From Planctomycetota bacterium (lineage in GTDB: Bacteria; Planctomycetota; UBA1135; GCA-002686595): a stretch of 64,000 bases of DNA. The position numbers and the translations under genes are program-made. The notes under the pieces are model-generated. The model searched no databases, was not told the origin of the DNA, and saw only the letters and a list, made by a program, of their open reading frames with translations. This document shows positions 9,619 through 18,366 of the stretch, piece after piece; position 1 is the stretch's first letter, and each line of letters opens with the position of its first letter. The stretch lies in the NCBI GenBank assembly GCA_016714045.1, contig JADJNY010000004.1, forward strand, positions 124,001 to 188,000. The letters run 5' to 3'.

Positions 9619-12047
9619 CGCAGACCTCCGGTGAAGAGCAGCTCGCCGTAGCTGAGCGCGTTGAAGACGTGGAACGCGACGAGGATCACGAGCAGGAGCG
9701 CGACCCAGCGGTGCACGTACCGCCACGAGTTCACGAGCGCGCGCAGGTCCTCGTAGTGAGCCACGAACGTCGACAGACGCCACGCCTCGCGCGCGATCGC
9801 GAGCGTGCGCTCGACGTGCTCGGCGGGCACGCCCTGCCGGCGCGCGTCCGTCGCGAGCGTCGCGAGCGAACGATTGAGCGCGCGACGGCCGCGCACCAGC
9901 GCCATCACGCGGCCGAGGAAGCCTGCGCTCCAACGGTTGCGCTCGATGTGCGTCGCCACTTCGGCGCGCACGCGGTCGACGAACTCGCGCTGGCTGCCGT
10001 CGTACTCGGCGCCGAGGCGCTCCAAGCGCAGCTCGAGCTCGCCGAGCTCCAGCTCGCGCCCGTTCGCGGCGCGCGGAACCCACGCGTACAGGTAGCGGCC
10101 GATCGCGCCGGACGCGAAGAGCACGACCATCGCCCAGAGCGAATGCCCGCCGAGCGTGTCACGCGGGGCCATGCCGCCGTGCAGCGTCGCTGCGAGCAGC
10201 GCGAGCACGCCGGTCGCGACGTGGCTCGTCATCCAACCCTGGAGCGACCCGAAGCCGAACTTCCACCAGTTGGCGCGGCGCGCGAGGTAGAGCAGGTTGA
10301 CGACGACGAGCCCGAGCGACGCGATGCCGAACGCGAGCCCGAGGCCGAGCCCCGGTCGCAGCCACAGGTGATCGTCGTGCTCGGGGCGCGCCTCCATCGG
10401 CAGCGCGTAGTAGTCGGCGTTGACGAGCGCCCACGCGAGCGCCGCGAGCGCGAGCCCGAACCCGATCGCGAGCGCGCGCACGAGTCCCGGGCCTTGCTCC
10501 TCGATCGCGGCCTGCTTCGGGCGCTGAGCGGGATCGAAGGACACCCCGGCGCGCTCCAGCAGCGGGAACGGCGGCACGCCGCCCGCGAGAACGAACACGT
10601 CGTCGTTCGGGAGCTCGTAACGGCGCTCGACGCCGCCCTCGAGCACGTCGATCTCGACGCGGTCCGCGTGGATCGCGCGCACGTGGCTCGAGTACAGGAC
10701 GCGGAGACGCCCCTCGGCGAGCAACGCCAAGAGCCGCTGTTCGTTGCGCACGCGTGCGCGGAAGAAGCTCGTGCCGCGGTAGGACAGCGTGACGTCGTTG
10801 CCCGGCTGTTCCGCGAGCGCGACCGCGGTCTCGACGGCGCTGTCGCCCCCACCGACCACGAGCACGCGGCGGCCTTGGTAGGACTGCGCGTCGACGAGGC
10901 TGTACGCGACCTTGGAAAGGCGCTCACCCGGCACGCCGAGCTCGGCCGGCGTCCCGCGCCGTCCGATCGACAGGCACACGTGGCGCGCGCGGTACGCGCC
11001 CGTCTGCGTGCGCACGGTGAACGTGCCATCCGGAGCGCGCTCGACGGACTGGAGGACCTCACCGTGACGGATCGGGAGCGAATGCTCGCGCGCGACGCCG
11101 TTCCACAGGTCGATCAGCTCCTCCTTCGTGTACGTGGTGCGCGTCAGCTTGCCGTGCAGCGGGAGCGCGACGGGCTGCGTCAGCACGAGCTTGCGCCGCG
11201 GGTACTTCGCCACCGTCCCGCCGAGGCTCTCGTCCTGGTCGAGCGTCACGAACGCGAGGCCGTGTCGCCGCGCTTCGAGCGAGCACGCGAGGCCCGCCGG
11301 ACCGGCGCCGACGACGACCAGGTCGTGGAGCTCGGCGTCGTGGGGCACGCCTTCCTGCACGGCGCCTTCGAGCCACGGCGCGAACTCGACCGCGGTCGCG
11401 ATCGGCTCTTCCGTCGCGCTCGACGCCGAACGGGCGCGCGGCGCGCCGCCGGCACGTGACGCAGTCGCGCTCGTCGCCCCCACCGCGGCGCGTTGCGCCT
11501 GCGGCGCAGCACTCGACGGCAGCGGCGCGCGCGTCCCGTTCGCGGCGGCGCTCTGCACGCGGCGCGCTACCTCCGCGGCGACGGCGGTGCCGTGCTCGAT
11601 CGCCGTCTTGATCAGCGCGTGCGCGGTCACTTCGCCCGCGAGGAACAGGCCCGGCGTCCCGACGGCCTCGAGCGATTCCGTCAGCGCGGGCACGTCGCGA
11701 CGTTCGTCGAGCTCGGTGAGCGTGACTTGGATCGCGCCGACGGGACACTCGCGCTCGCACGCGGCGACGCCCGTGCAGCGCGCTCCGTTCACGACGGCGG
11801 CCTGGCCGTGCACGAGCGCGAGCACGCCGTCCTCGGGACACGCGGTCACGCACTTCCCGCAGCCGAGGCAACGCGAGAGGTCGATGACCGGATGTTGGAG
11901 CTGCGCCTTCGCGCTGCCCGCACGCGTCGCGCGCCGACGCTCGTCAACGTGCTCGCGCATGTGCTCGAGCTCGCGCCGGCGCAGCCAAGCCGCGCAGAGC
12001 GCGACTCCCAGCGCCAACACGAGCAAGATGAGCAGCGTCCAGCTCAC
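9615..12047 (-). CDS. Membrane Fe-S/flavin/cytochrome-b fusion oxidoreductase
   Basis: This 810-residue fusion begins at a GTG. In order: an N-terminal membrane helix (residues 3-22); a ferredoxin domain with a normal 4Fe-4S motif (CLGCGKCVTACP, about residue 60) and a second, unusual Cys set (CTGVAACERECP) lacking one canonical Cys; an Ala/Ser-rich linker; and a thioredoxin-reductase-like flavoprotein with FAD (VVGAGPAGLACSLEA) and NAD(P)H (VVGGGDSAVETAVAL) dinucleotide folds. The C-terminal region has several membrane helices with His suited to b-haem (HVATGVLALLAATLHGG; VHRWVALLLVILVAFH). It could pass electrons from NAD(P)H through flavin and Fe-S to b-haem, and on to the 23-haem cytochrome whose gene overlaps its stop. 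CxxC active-site cysteines of true thioredoxin reductases are not seen. Confidence 0.82.
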   Translation of the reverse strand: MSWTLLILLVLALGVALCAAWLRRRELEHMREHVDERRRATRAGSAKAQLQHPVIDLSRCLGCGKCVTACPEDGVLALVHGQAAVVNGARCTGVAACERECPVGAIQVTLTELDERRDVPALTESLEAVGTPGLFLAGEVTAHALIKTAIEHGTAVAAEVARRVQSAAANGTRAPLPSSAAPQAQRAAVGATSATASRAGGAPRARSASSATEEPIATAVEFAPWLEGAVQEGVPHDAELHDLVVVGAGPAGLACSLEARRHGLAFVTLDQDESLGGTVAKYPRRKLVLTQPVALPLHGKLTRTTYTKEELIDLWNGVAREHSLPIRHGEVLQSVERAPDGTFTVRTQTGAYRARHVCLSIGRRGTPAELGVPGERLSKVAYSLVDAQSYQGRRVLVVGGGDSAVETAVALAEQPGNDVTLSYRGTSFFRARVRNEQRLLALLAEGRLRVLYSSHVRAIHADRVEIDVLEGGVERRYELPNDDVFVLAGGVPPFPLLERAGVSFDPAQRPKQAAIEEQGPGLVRALAIGFGLALAALAWALVNADYYALPMEARPEHDDHLWLRPGLGLGLAFGIASLGLVVVNLLYLARRANWWKFGFGSLQGWMTSHVATGVLALLAATLHGGMAPRDTLGGHSLWAMVVLFASGAIGRYLYAWVPRAANGRELELGELELRLERLGAEYDGSQREFVDRVRAEVATHIERNRWSAGFLGRVMALVRGRRALNRSLATLATDARRQGVPAEHVERTLAIAREAWRLSTFVAHYEDLRALVNSWRYVHRWVALLLVILVAFHVFNALSYGELLFTGGLR

Positions 12048-12168
12048 GGCATGCCGTCCGCTACGGAGCGTCGCGGTCCCTCCGAGCGTGCTCCGAGCCT
12101 CGCGCCGGAGCGATCGACGGCCGAGCCCGTGCCCGTGCCGTCACCGTGGGGACCGTCGACCGCGTCCG

Positions 12169-13152
12169 TCAGCCGTGAGAGGTCCCCGTGCCCGAGCCCG
12201 GCGTCGTCGTCGGCGTCGTACCCGTCGTGCCGGTGGTCCCGGTCGGCGTCGTGCCCGTCGTACCCGTGGTTCCAGTCGGCGTCGTGCCCGTGGTTCCAGT
12301 CGGCGTCGTGCCCGTCGGCGTGCCCTCCGGCGTCGTCGTCCCGCTCGTCGGCGTCGGCGTGCTCGCGGGCGTGCCCTCCTGCGCCGGCGGGAGCGTCGTC
12401 ATGCGGCGCTTGCGCGGCTGCGCGGGCTTCGTGGTCGTCGTCGTGGTCGTGGTCGTCGTCGAGGCGCTCGTCGTCGTCTCCGGCGTCTCGGTCTCGAGCT
12501 GGCCGTGCAGCGCGCCGGCCTCGATGTAGCCCTTCGACGCCTCGACGCAGGCCTGGAAGCGCTGGTCGAGCTCCGCGACCTGGTCCGACATCGCCGCGAC
12601 ATCGCCGGCGATCGTCTGCACGGCCGCGGAGTTGAAGTCGTGGCCGAGGAACAGCGCGTGGTCGCGCAGGTCCGAGTTGTACGCGTCGTAGGCGACGCGC
12701 ACCGCCGTCGCCGTCGAGAGGACGTTCTGATACCGCGTGCGCGTCTCCTCCATGCGCATCGCGCTGCGCGAGCGCAGCCGCGAGTTGCCGAACGACTCGA
12801 GGTCGACGGTCCACTGCTGGAACATCGCCTCGGCGGCTTCCTTCATCGGGTAGATGTTGACGGAGATCGTGCGCGCCTGGCTCTCCGACTGCTCGATGGC
12901 CTTCACGAACTGCGTGTAGGCGGCGCCGGGATCGCCGGCAAACGTGGGCGCGGTGAGTGTCTTCAGCGCGTCGAGCGCGGCGTGCGACTTCTCCTTCGCG
13001 ACGAGCGTCTCGACTTGCATGCGCTCGATGTGGGACAAGAGGTCGTCGACCTGCCGCAGGCTCTGGCTCGTCTCCGTCGTGCTCGCGCACGAACCGACGA
13101 AGAAACACGCGGGGACGAACACGAACACGGAACGGGCGAGCGCGGTGCGCAT
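12169..13152 (-). CDS. DUF2959-like lipoprotein with Thr/Gly/Pro repeat tail
   Basis: The ATG at 13152 follows a strong Shine-Dalgarno site (GGGAGG) and opens a leader with a lipobox-like VGSC (Cys about 22). Residues 30-220 are helical and match the general pattern of DUF2959 proteins (long coiled helices with conserved Phe/Trp, for example MFQQWTVDLESFGNSRLRSRS). The last 90 residues are a Thr-rich stretch followed by GTTPTGTTGTT-type repeats, probably a flexible wall or glycosylated spacer. The function of the family is unknown. It lies on the same strand between the cytochrome genes and ccsA, with 121 bp to the oxidoreductase start. Confidence 0.7.
   Translation of the reverse strand: MRTALARSVFVFVPACFFVGSCASTTETSQSLRQVDDLLSHIERMQVETLVAKEKSHAALDALKTLTAPTFAGDPGAAYTQFVKAIEQSESQARTISVNIYPMKEAAEAMFQQWTVDLESFGNSRLRSRSAMRMEETRTRYQNVLSTATAVRVAYDAYNSDLRDHALFLGHDFNSAAVQTIAGDVAAMSDQVAELDQRFQACVEASKGYIEAGALHGQLETETPETTTSASTTTTTTTTTTKPAQPRKRRMTTLPPAQEGTPASTPTPTSGTTTPEGTPTGTTPTGTTGTTPTGTTGTTGTTPTGTTGTTGTTPTTTPGSGTGTSHG
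12198..12330. repeat. Imperfect short tandem repeat coding a PTGTTGTT tail
   Basis: Variants of GTCGTGCCCGT and GGTTCCAGTCGGC recur in units of roughly 15-33 bp. They encode the Thr/Gly/Pro tail of the DUF2959-like lipoprotein. All unit lengths are multiples of three, so copy-number changes would keep the frame. Confidence 0.6.
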
Positions 13153-13430
13153 CACGAAGCTTCCTCCCAAGTGCAACCTGCCGATCGTCTGCCGCGGCTC
13201 CACGGCCGCTGCGATCTGCTCCGAGCTGGATCGGTAGGCCGAGGGATGCATCTTGAGGTCCTGAACGGGGATCCAGCGCGCAGGGCGGAAGTCCGTTCCG
13301 ACCGTTGGCCGCACACGACATCCGTCACGCGCTGCGGACCGCGCGTCGACGACCTCGCCCGGAGCGCCCGTCTGGGACGGGACGAGCTCCCCCACGCGTC
13401 GCGAACGCGGACGCTCCTTGCGTCCCGCGC

Positions 13431-15440
13431 CTAGCGCGCGGCGCGTGCGAGCGCGCGCGCACGCCACAGCACCGCGCCCGCAGCGAGGCAAAGCGCCCAC
13501 TGCGCGACGTAGTAGCTCCACAGCGCCGCCTGGATGCCGCTCGTGAAACCGTAGCTGTGCAGGCCCACGCCGAGCAGGTTCACGCCCCACCACGAGAACG
13601 CGATCACGGTCCCGCCGAACGCGGCCGCGATGCAGAGGCCGTACTCGCGCAGCCAGCCCGCGAGGCGCGCGTGCAGCATCGCGACCTGCCAGATGACGAT
13701 GAGGAGCGCGCCGTTTTCCTTGGGATCCCAGCCCCAGAAGCGCCCCCAGCTCTCGTTGGCCCAGATGCCGCCGAGGATCGTCCCGACGATCGCGAAGATC
13801 GCGCCGAAGCACGTCACGCCGTAGACCATGCGGGCGAGCTCGCGGAAGAACACGGGGTCGTTGCGGCGGACGCGCAGGACGCGCGCGAGCAGGTACAGGC
13901 TCGCGAGCAACGCGGCGAGCATGCCCGCGGCGTAACCGATCGTGATCGCCGTCACGTGCGTCGCGAGCCAGAAGTTCGTGTCGAGCACGGCGACGAGGCT
14001 CGGCATCGTGTCCTGCTTGTCGAGCGTCTCGTAGCCGGTGGCGACGAACAGACCGACGAGCCCGAGCACGGCCGCCGCGGACACGGCGATGCGGCGGCGG
14101 TTCATGAGCTCGAGCGCGAGCGCCACGAGCGCGCCCGTCGCCGTGACGAACAGGACGGTCTCGTACAAGGTCGAGACGGGCGGCCGGCCGCGGATCGCGC
14201 AGCGCAACGCGATCGCCGCGACCAGCGCCGTCGTCGCCGCGGCGACTAGGACGAACGCTGCGCGGTGCAGCGCGGAGCTCGTCGGGCGGATCCACAGGAG
14301 CGCCGCGGCCAGGAACGCGAGGCCGAAGAGCGCGTGGCTCCAGCCGATCGGGCTCCAACGGTAGTAGGCGAGCTCGAGCGCGAGCTTCTCGTCTTCGCCA
14401 CGCGCGTGCGCGAGCTCGGCGCTCGCGGCCTCGGCGGTCACGAAGCCGGCTTCGGCGTCGCCCCCACCGCGCGCGACGCGCTCCCACCCCTCGAGCGCGC
14501 GCACGTGGCGCGGATCGACGGCTCCGGCGCCGAAGGCGTCGGAGAGGAGCGACCACGGCGTGAACCACTCCTCGCGCGCGCTCGCCGCGACGGCGGGCGG
14601 GAGGTAGCGCAGGCCCTGCGACGCACGCGCGGTCGCGTCGGCGGCGCGCTCGAGGGCATAGAGCGCCTCGAGGTCCGCGCCCGCGGCCGGATCCGCGCTC
14701 GACGTCAGCTCCGTGTGCAGCCGAGCGAGCTCCGGAGCGCGCGCGAGCGCGTTCGAGAACGACACGCTCGCCGCCCCGCCGAAGACGGCGCGCACGCGCT
14801 CGCCCGCGACGGGCAAGTCCGCGCGCGCCCAGTCGAACGCTCCGCGCAGGCTCTCGAACGCGAACACGTTCTCGGCGAGCGTCACGACCTGCTGTTGCAG
14901 CGACGTGCGCAGCTTGGGCTCGATCGCGTCGTACTGGTGCGCGAGCGCGATCAGCTTCGGCACGCCCGGCGCGAGCTCGGCATGGCTCCAGCGGTCGCGC
15001 TTCTTCTTGCCTTCGATCGACAGGCCGATCGCTTCGATCGCGTCGGAGTCCTGCACCAGGAAGAGCGGCTCGCGCTCCGCGCGGCGCGGCTGGAAGAACA
15101 CGTCCAGAAGCCACGCGGTCGCGTCGAGCGTCACGCCGCTCGTCGAAGCGAGGCTGCGCTTCCCCGAAAGCCGCAGGAGCGTGAAGCTCGCGTAGGTCGA
15201 GAGCGGTTTGACGCGCCCGCCGTCCTGCAGCGGCAGGCGGCCGGCGAGCTCGAGCGCGTGCTCGGACCACGGTTCGTTGCGCTCCGGGGTCGCGTTGGTC
15301 GCGGTCGTTGCCGGCGCGTTCGTCACCGTCGCGGTCGATGCCGGCCGCGCCTCCGCGGCCTCTTGCGCGCCGTGCGCCGCCAGGCCGAGGCCGAAGCACG
15401 CCACGCACGCGATCAGGGCGGTTCTCCAGCGAGCGATCAT
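13431..15440 (-). CDS. ccsA: Cytochrome c biogenesis protein CcsA (System II haem delivery)
   Basis: The 669-residue protein has a signal/first helix at the N terminus, a periplasmic segment of about 320 residues, then about ten membrane helices. The diagnostic CcsA haem-binding signature WGRFWGWDPKE lies near residues 565-575, with flanking conserved His in helices (ATHVTAITIGY, VGLHSYGF). CcsA with ResB/CcsB carries haem across the membrane and ligates it to apocytochromes. The ATG at 15440 overlaps an ancestral stop of resB by four bases (ATGA at 15437-15440), supporting coupled synthesis. Its location next to genes for 23- and 7-haem proteins fits a demand for heavy haem attachment. Confidence 0.92.
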   Translation of the reverse strand: MIARWRTALIACVACFGLGLAAHGAQEAAEARPASTATVTNAPATTATNATPERNEPWSEHALELAGRLPLQDGGRVKPLSTYASFTLLRLSGKRSLASTSGVTLDATAWLLDVFFQPRRAEREPLFLVQDSDAIEAIGLSIEGKKKRDRWSHAELAPGVPKLIALAHQYDAIEPKLRTSLQQQVVTLAENVFAFESLRGAFDWARADLPVAGERVRAVFGGAASVSFSNALARAPELARLHTELTSSADPAAGADLEALYALERAADATARASQGLRYLPPAVAASAREEWFTPWSLLSDAFGAGAVDPRHVRALEGWERVARGGGDAEAGFVTAEAASAELAHARGEDEKLALELAYYRWSPIGWSHALFGLAFLAAALLWIRPTSSALHRAAFVLVAAATTALVAAIALRCAIRGRPPVSTLYETVLFVTATGALVALALELMNRRRIAVSAAAVLGLVGLFVATGYETLDKQDTMPSLVAVLDTNFWLATHVTAITIGYAAGMLAALLASLYLLARVLRVRRNDPVFFRELARMVYGVTCFGAIFAIVGTILGGIWANESWGRFWGWDPKENGALLIVIWQVAMLHARLAGWLREYGLCIAAAFGGTVIAFSWWGVNLLGVGLHSYGFTSGIQAALWSYYVAQWALCLAAGAVLWRARALARAAR

Positions 15441-15532
15441 GATCGACGCGCCTCCAGACGCACGTGCCGCACGAGCTTGCGGCCGAAGTGGAAGACGAGC
15501 CCGAGCGTGATGACGAGGCACGCGATCAGCGG
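15437..15532 (-). other. Conserved resB C-terminal tail cut off by an in-frame TAA
   Basis: Reading on in the same frame past the TAA at 15535-15533 gives 31 more codons: a typical final ResB membrane helix (PLIACLVITLGLVFHFGRK) and a basic tail, ending in a TGA that overlaps the ccsA ATG by four bases. The retained protein sequence and the perfect ATGA junction indicate that the gene recently ended here. The TAA is therefore a new nonsense codon, a sequence error or a read-through site. Confidence 0.75.
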
Positions 15533-16729
15533 TTAGGCATCCGACGGGTTCCGCACGACGGCGAAGGTCGAGAACAGCTTGGAGTCCGGCCGCGCGTTCG
15601 ACGGTCCCCACGACGCCTGGTAGACGACGAGCCCGCCCGAGCGCAGCGGTTGGTTCATCGAGATCGTCAACGGACGAGACGCGCCCGCCTCGACGATCGT
15701 GACGTCGCTCTCGAAGGAGCGCGGCATCGCCGTGCCCGGGTGGTCCTCCTTGCGGAAGTCCTCGAGACGGAGCGTGAACGGCAGCGGGTACCGCTCGTGG
15801 CGCAGCGCGATCGACCACGTGCGCCCGGCGAACTCGACGCGCAGCGGTTCGCGCTCCGCCGCCCACAGGAGGCCCGCGTGCCGCGCGCCGCTCGAAGGAT
15901 CGATGAGCGCGACGTGCGCGCCGGCGAGGTTCCGCTCGGCCGTCGTCTCGCGCGGCAGCGCGCGCAGCACGACGCCGTCGACCGCGGGCGTGCCCGGCGC
16001 GGTCCCCGCGGGCGCGGGCTCGGCGTTCGCGAGCACGTGACCGACCTCGACCTGGAACGGCAGCTCCGGCGAGGCGAGGCGCGCGGGCGCGTCGCCCGTC
16101 GCGAAGCGGAACTGCTCTTCGGGCACGACGAGCTCGCGCACGCTCCCGTCGGATTGGGGCGCCGTGATCGCGATCTCCCAGCGCTGCCAGCTCTCGAAGT
16201 GCGCCGCGCTCTGGCCCTCGAAGAGCGTGACGTGACCGTCTTCTGCCCACCACGTCTTCACGAACCCGGAGGCGAGCAGGAGGAGGATGCCCGAGTGCGC
16301 GACGAGCACGCCCGCGGTCGCCCATCCGCGGCGCAGCCGCGCGAGACCGCCGACGACGAGGTTGACCGCGAGGAGCCCCATGACGAGCGCGCCGCCGGGC
16401 AGCGGGATCGGGACCGGTCCGACGCGCTCCACGAGGGCGAAGGACTCGAAGTAGCGCTTCTGCGCCTCGTAAAGCCCGAGCTCGACCTGCGCGAGCGTGC
16501 CGAGCCACGTCAGGAGACCGAGCAGGAGCAGCAGCACGCACGACGTGCCCGTCGACGACGCGATCGTGAGAAACGCTCCGCATGCGGCGCGGACCGGGTT
16601 CTGTCGCGTCGACGGCGCGCTCGAGGCCGCTCCAGCGGACGCTTCGACGTGCTCGTCCATCCGATCGACTCGCGCGGACGCCTCCGCGGAGGAGCTCGTC
16701 GGGGCGACACCGCGGCGCGCGCGCTTCAT
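15533..16729 (-). CDS. resB: Cytochrome c biogenesis protein ResB, apparently truncated by an in-frame stop
   Basis: The 398-residue frame starts at the ATG at 16729. After a basic/Ser-rich leader come hydrophobic helices at about residues 60-80, 110-130 and 140-160, then a large periplasmic domain ending with the ResB-type segment SGGLVVYQASWGP. ResB (Ccs1) partners CcsA in System II to bring haem and reductant to apocytochromes outside the membrane. The frame stops at a TAA just before the last helix; the remainder is intact in the same frame to 15437. As written, the protein would lack its final anchor, which may impair the complex. The next gene upstream stops 5 bp before this start on the same strand. 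Confidence 0.88.
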   Translation of the reverse strand: MKRARRGVAPTSSSAEASARVDRMDEHVEASAGAASSAPSTRQNPVRAACGAFLTIASSTGTSCVLLLLLGLLTWLGTLAQVELGLYEAQKRYFESFALVERVGPVPIPLPGGALVMGLLAVNLVVGGLARLRRGWATAGVLVAHSGILLLLASGFVKTWWAEDGHVTLFEGQSAAHFESWQRWEIAITAPQSDGSVRELVVPEEQFRFATGDAPARLASPELPFQVEVGHVLANAEPAPAGTAPGTPAVDGVVLRALPRETTAERNLAGAHVALIDPSSGARHAGLLWAAEREPLRVEFAGRTWSIALRHERYPLPFTLRLEDFRKEDHPGTAMPRSFESDVTIVEAGASRPLTISMNQPLRSGGLVVYQASWGPSNARPDSKLFSTFAVVRNPSDA

Positions 16730-16733
16730 CGCG

Positions 16734-18179
16734 TCACCGGACCTCGTCCAGCGACGCGCAGAAGGCGAGGAACGCGCCGCGCAGCGCGTTCACGCGCTCC
16801 TTCGGGCCCGTCATCTTCACGAACACGGACGTCGACGAGCGCGTGCGCGCCACCGCGAGCAGCTTCGCGTCCTGCAGCGGTGCGCCGCTGTCGCGCTTCA
16901 GCGCGCCTTCGAGCTCCAAGAGCGCCGGCTGCGCGCCGAGCAGCTTCGCGCGCGGCGCCGCGGCGAGCTCGTCCGAGCTCCACGGCCGCGCGCCGAGCTG
17001 TCCGCGCCAGCGGTTCACGTTCGCGAGCTCGCCGCCGGCTTCGCCCGCGAGCGTCGTCACGTAGCACTCGACGAGGCCGCTGTCGTCGGGGAGGAACGTC
17101 ACGAGCCGCGTCGCGCGCTCCGGTCCGACGCGCCATCCTTCGGGCGCGGTCCAAGTGAGGCGCGCCGGAGCGTGCTCGATGGCCGTCTGCAGCGCGTCCT
17201 CGCGCGGCGCAGCCCCCACCGAGGCGTGCGGCATCGCGCCGGCGCCATCGGAGCTCGCATGCGCCGTCGTGCTCGACGAGCCGTCGCTCGTCGCGCGCGT
17301 GTTCGTTCCGGCGGAGGAAGTCGAGCCCGTTTGGGAGTTCGAGCTCGCGCTCGTTGGGCCGTTCGATGTGGAGCTCGTGCCCACCTGAGCGCCCGGGTGG
17401 TCGCTCGGGCCAGCGCCCTGTGCCTCGCTTCCCTGCGCCGCTCCGCTCCGCGCCGTGCGGAAGGAGCGCGCGAGACCGTGGAACGCGTCGAGCTCCGACG
17501 CGAGCGTGCTCGCGGGTCCGATCATCTTCAAGAACGCCGAGCCGCCCGGCTCGACGCGCAGGAGACCGACGAGGCGCGCGCCCGAGACCGCGCCGTCCGC
17601 GTTCATGCCTTGGTACGAGCCCGTCGCGTCGAACAGCACCGCCGGCCCGCCGAAGAGCTCGGCGCGCGGCAACGCCTCGACCTCGTCGGGGCCGAGCGGC
17701 GCGAGCCCGAGCTGCGTGCGCCAACGGTTCACGTTGGCCGCGAGTCCGCCGCCGTCGCCGCCGAGCAGCGTCAGGTAGCACTCGGCCTTCGCATCGCCCG
17801 CGACGCGAAAGCTCGCGACGCGCATCGAGCTCGGCGCGAGCTCGGTCCAGCCGCGCGGTGTGTCCCACGCGAGGCCGCTCGTGCCGGCGACGGACGCGCC
17901 CGTCGAGTTCGCGCTTTTCGCGGACGGAGTCGACGCGACGCCGAAGCGCTCGGCCGTGCTCGCGTCGCCCGCGGGCCGGAACGGGCTTTCAACCACGCGC
18001 GAGGGCGCGATCGTCTGCACGCTCGACACCTCGCCGCCGCCGCACGCCTGCATGGGGAGCGCCCAAGCGAGCGTCGCCAGCCCGAGCACGCCGCGCGCGC
18101 TCCACACAACACCGCTGACACCGCGCGCCGTACGCGCGTTCCGATCTCGTGCTTCCAAGCGCTCTCCTCCCGCGGACAT
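16734..18179 (-). CDS. Secreted/lipoprotein with two 'NVNRWR' repeat domains
   Basis: I chose ATG 18179; a TTG at 18158 with a better Shine-Dalgarno site (GGAGGAG) is possible. The leader ends in a lipobox-like sequence (ALPMQACGG). Two homologous domains follow, about 150 residues each, separated by a Ser/Thr/Gly-rich linker of roughly 80 residues. Each has W-T/D-(T/A)P-x-GW near its start, a central ANVNRWR-x-QLG (first copy) or ANVNRWRGQLG (second), a Tyr-Leu/Val strand with Cys (AECYLTLLGG; VECYVTTLAG), and K-M-x-GP near its end. The function is unknown. It ends 5 bp from resB on the same strand, so it is probably the first gene of the cytochrome c maturation operon. Confidence 0.75.
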   Translation of the reverse strand: MSAGGERLEARDRNARTARGVSGVVWSARGVLGLATLAWALPMQACGGGEVSSVQTIAPSRVVESPFRPAGDASTAERFGVASTPSAKSANSTGASVAGTSGLAWDTPRGWTELAPSSMRVASFRVAGDAKAECYLTLLGGDGGGLAANVNRWRTQLGLAPLGPDEVEALPRAELFGGPAVLFDATGSYQGMNADGAVSGARLVGLLRVEPGGSAFLKMIGPASTLASELDAFHGLARSFRTARSGAAQGSEAQGAGPSDHPGAQVGTSSTSNGPTSASSNSQTGSTSSAGTNTRATSDGSSSTTAHASSDGAGAMPHASVGAAPREDALQTAIEHAPARLTWTAPEGWRVGPERATRLVTFLPDDSGLVECYVTTLAGEAGGELANVNRWRGQLGARPWSSDELAAAPRAKLLGAQPALLELEGALKRDSGAPLQDAKLLAVARTRSSTSVFVKMTGPKERVNALRGAFLAFCASLDEVR

Positions 18180-18366
18180 CCGCCCGCGTCCTCGACTGCT
18201 CGGGCTGGATCGTCCAAAGGAGCGAGCAGGCTTGAGAGCGCATTGCCGCGCACGTGAGAGTCGCGCTCCGACTTCGATTCCAGATCGCGGGGGTCGAGCT
18301 CCGATGAGTGCCGTGCGTCTCGAACGACGCGCGTTGGACCGGCAGGCCGGCGCGGGAGGGAGAAGG

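Noticed and set aside
12198..12330. Short direct repeats resembling a CRISPR array
   Set aside because: Units vary in length and spacing, lie in a coding frame as a Thr/Gly/Pro tail, and have no spacers of constant size or cas genes nearby.
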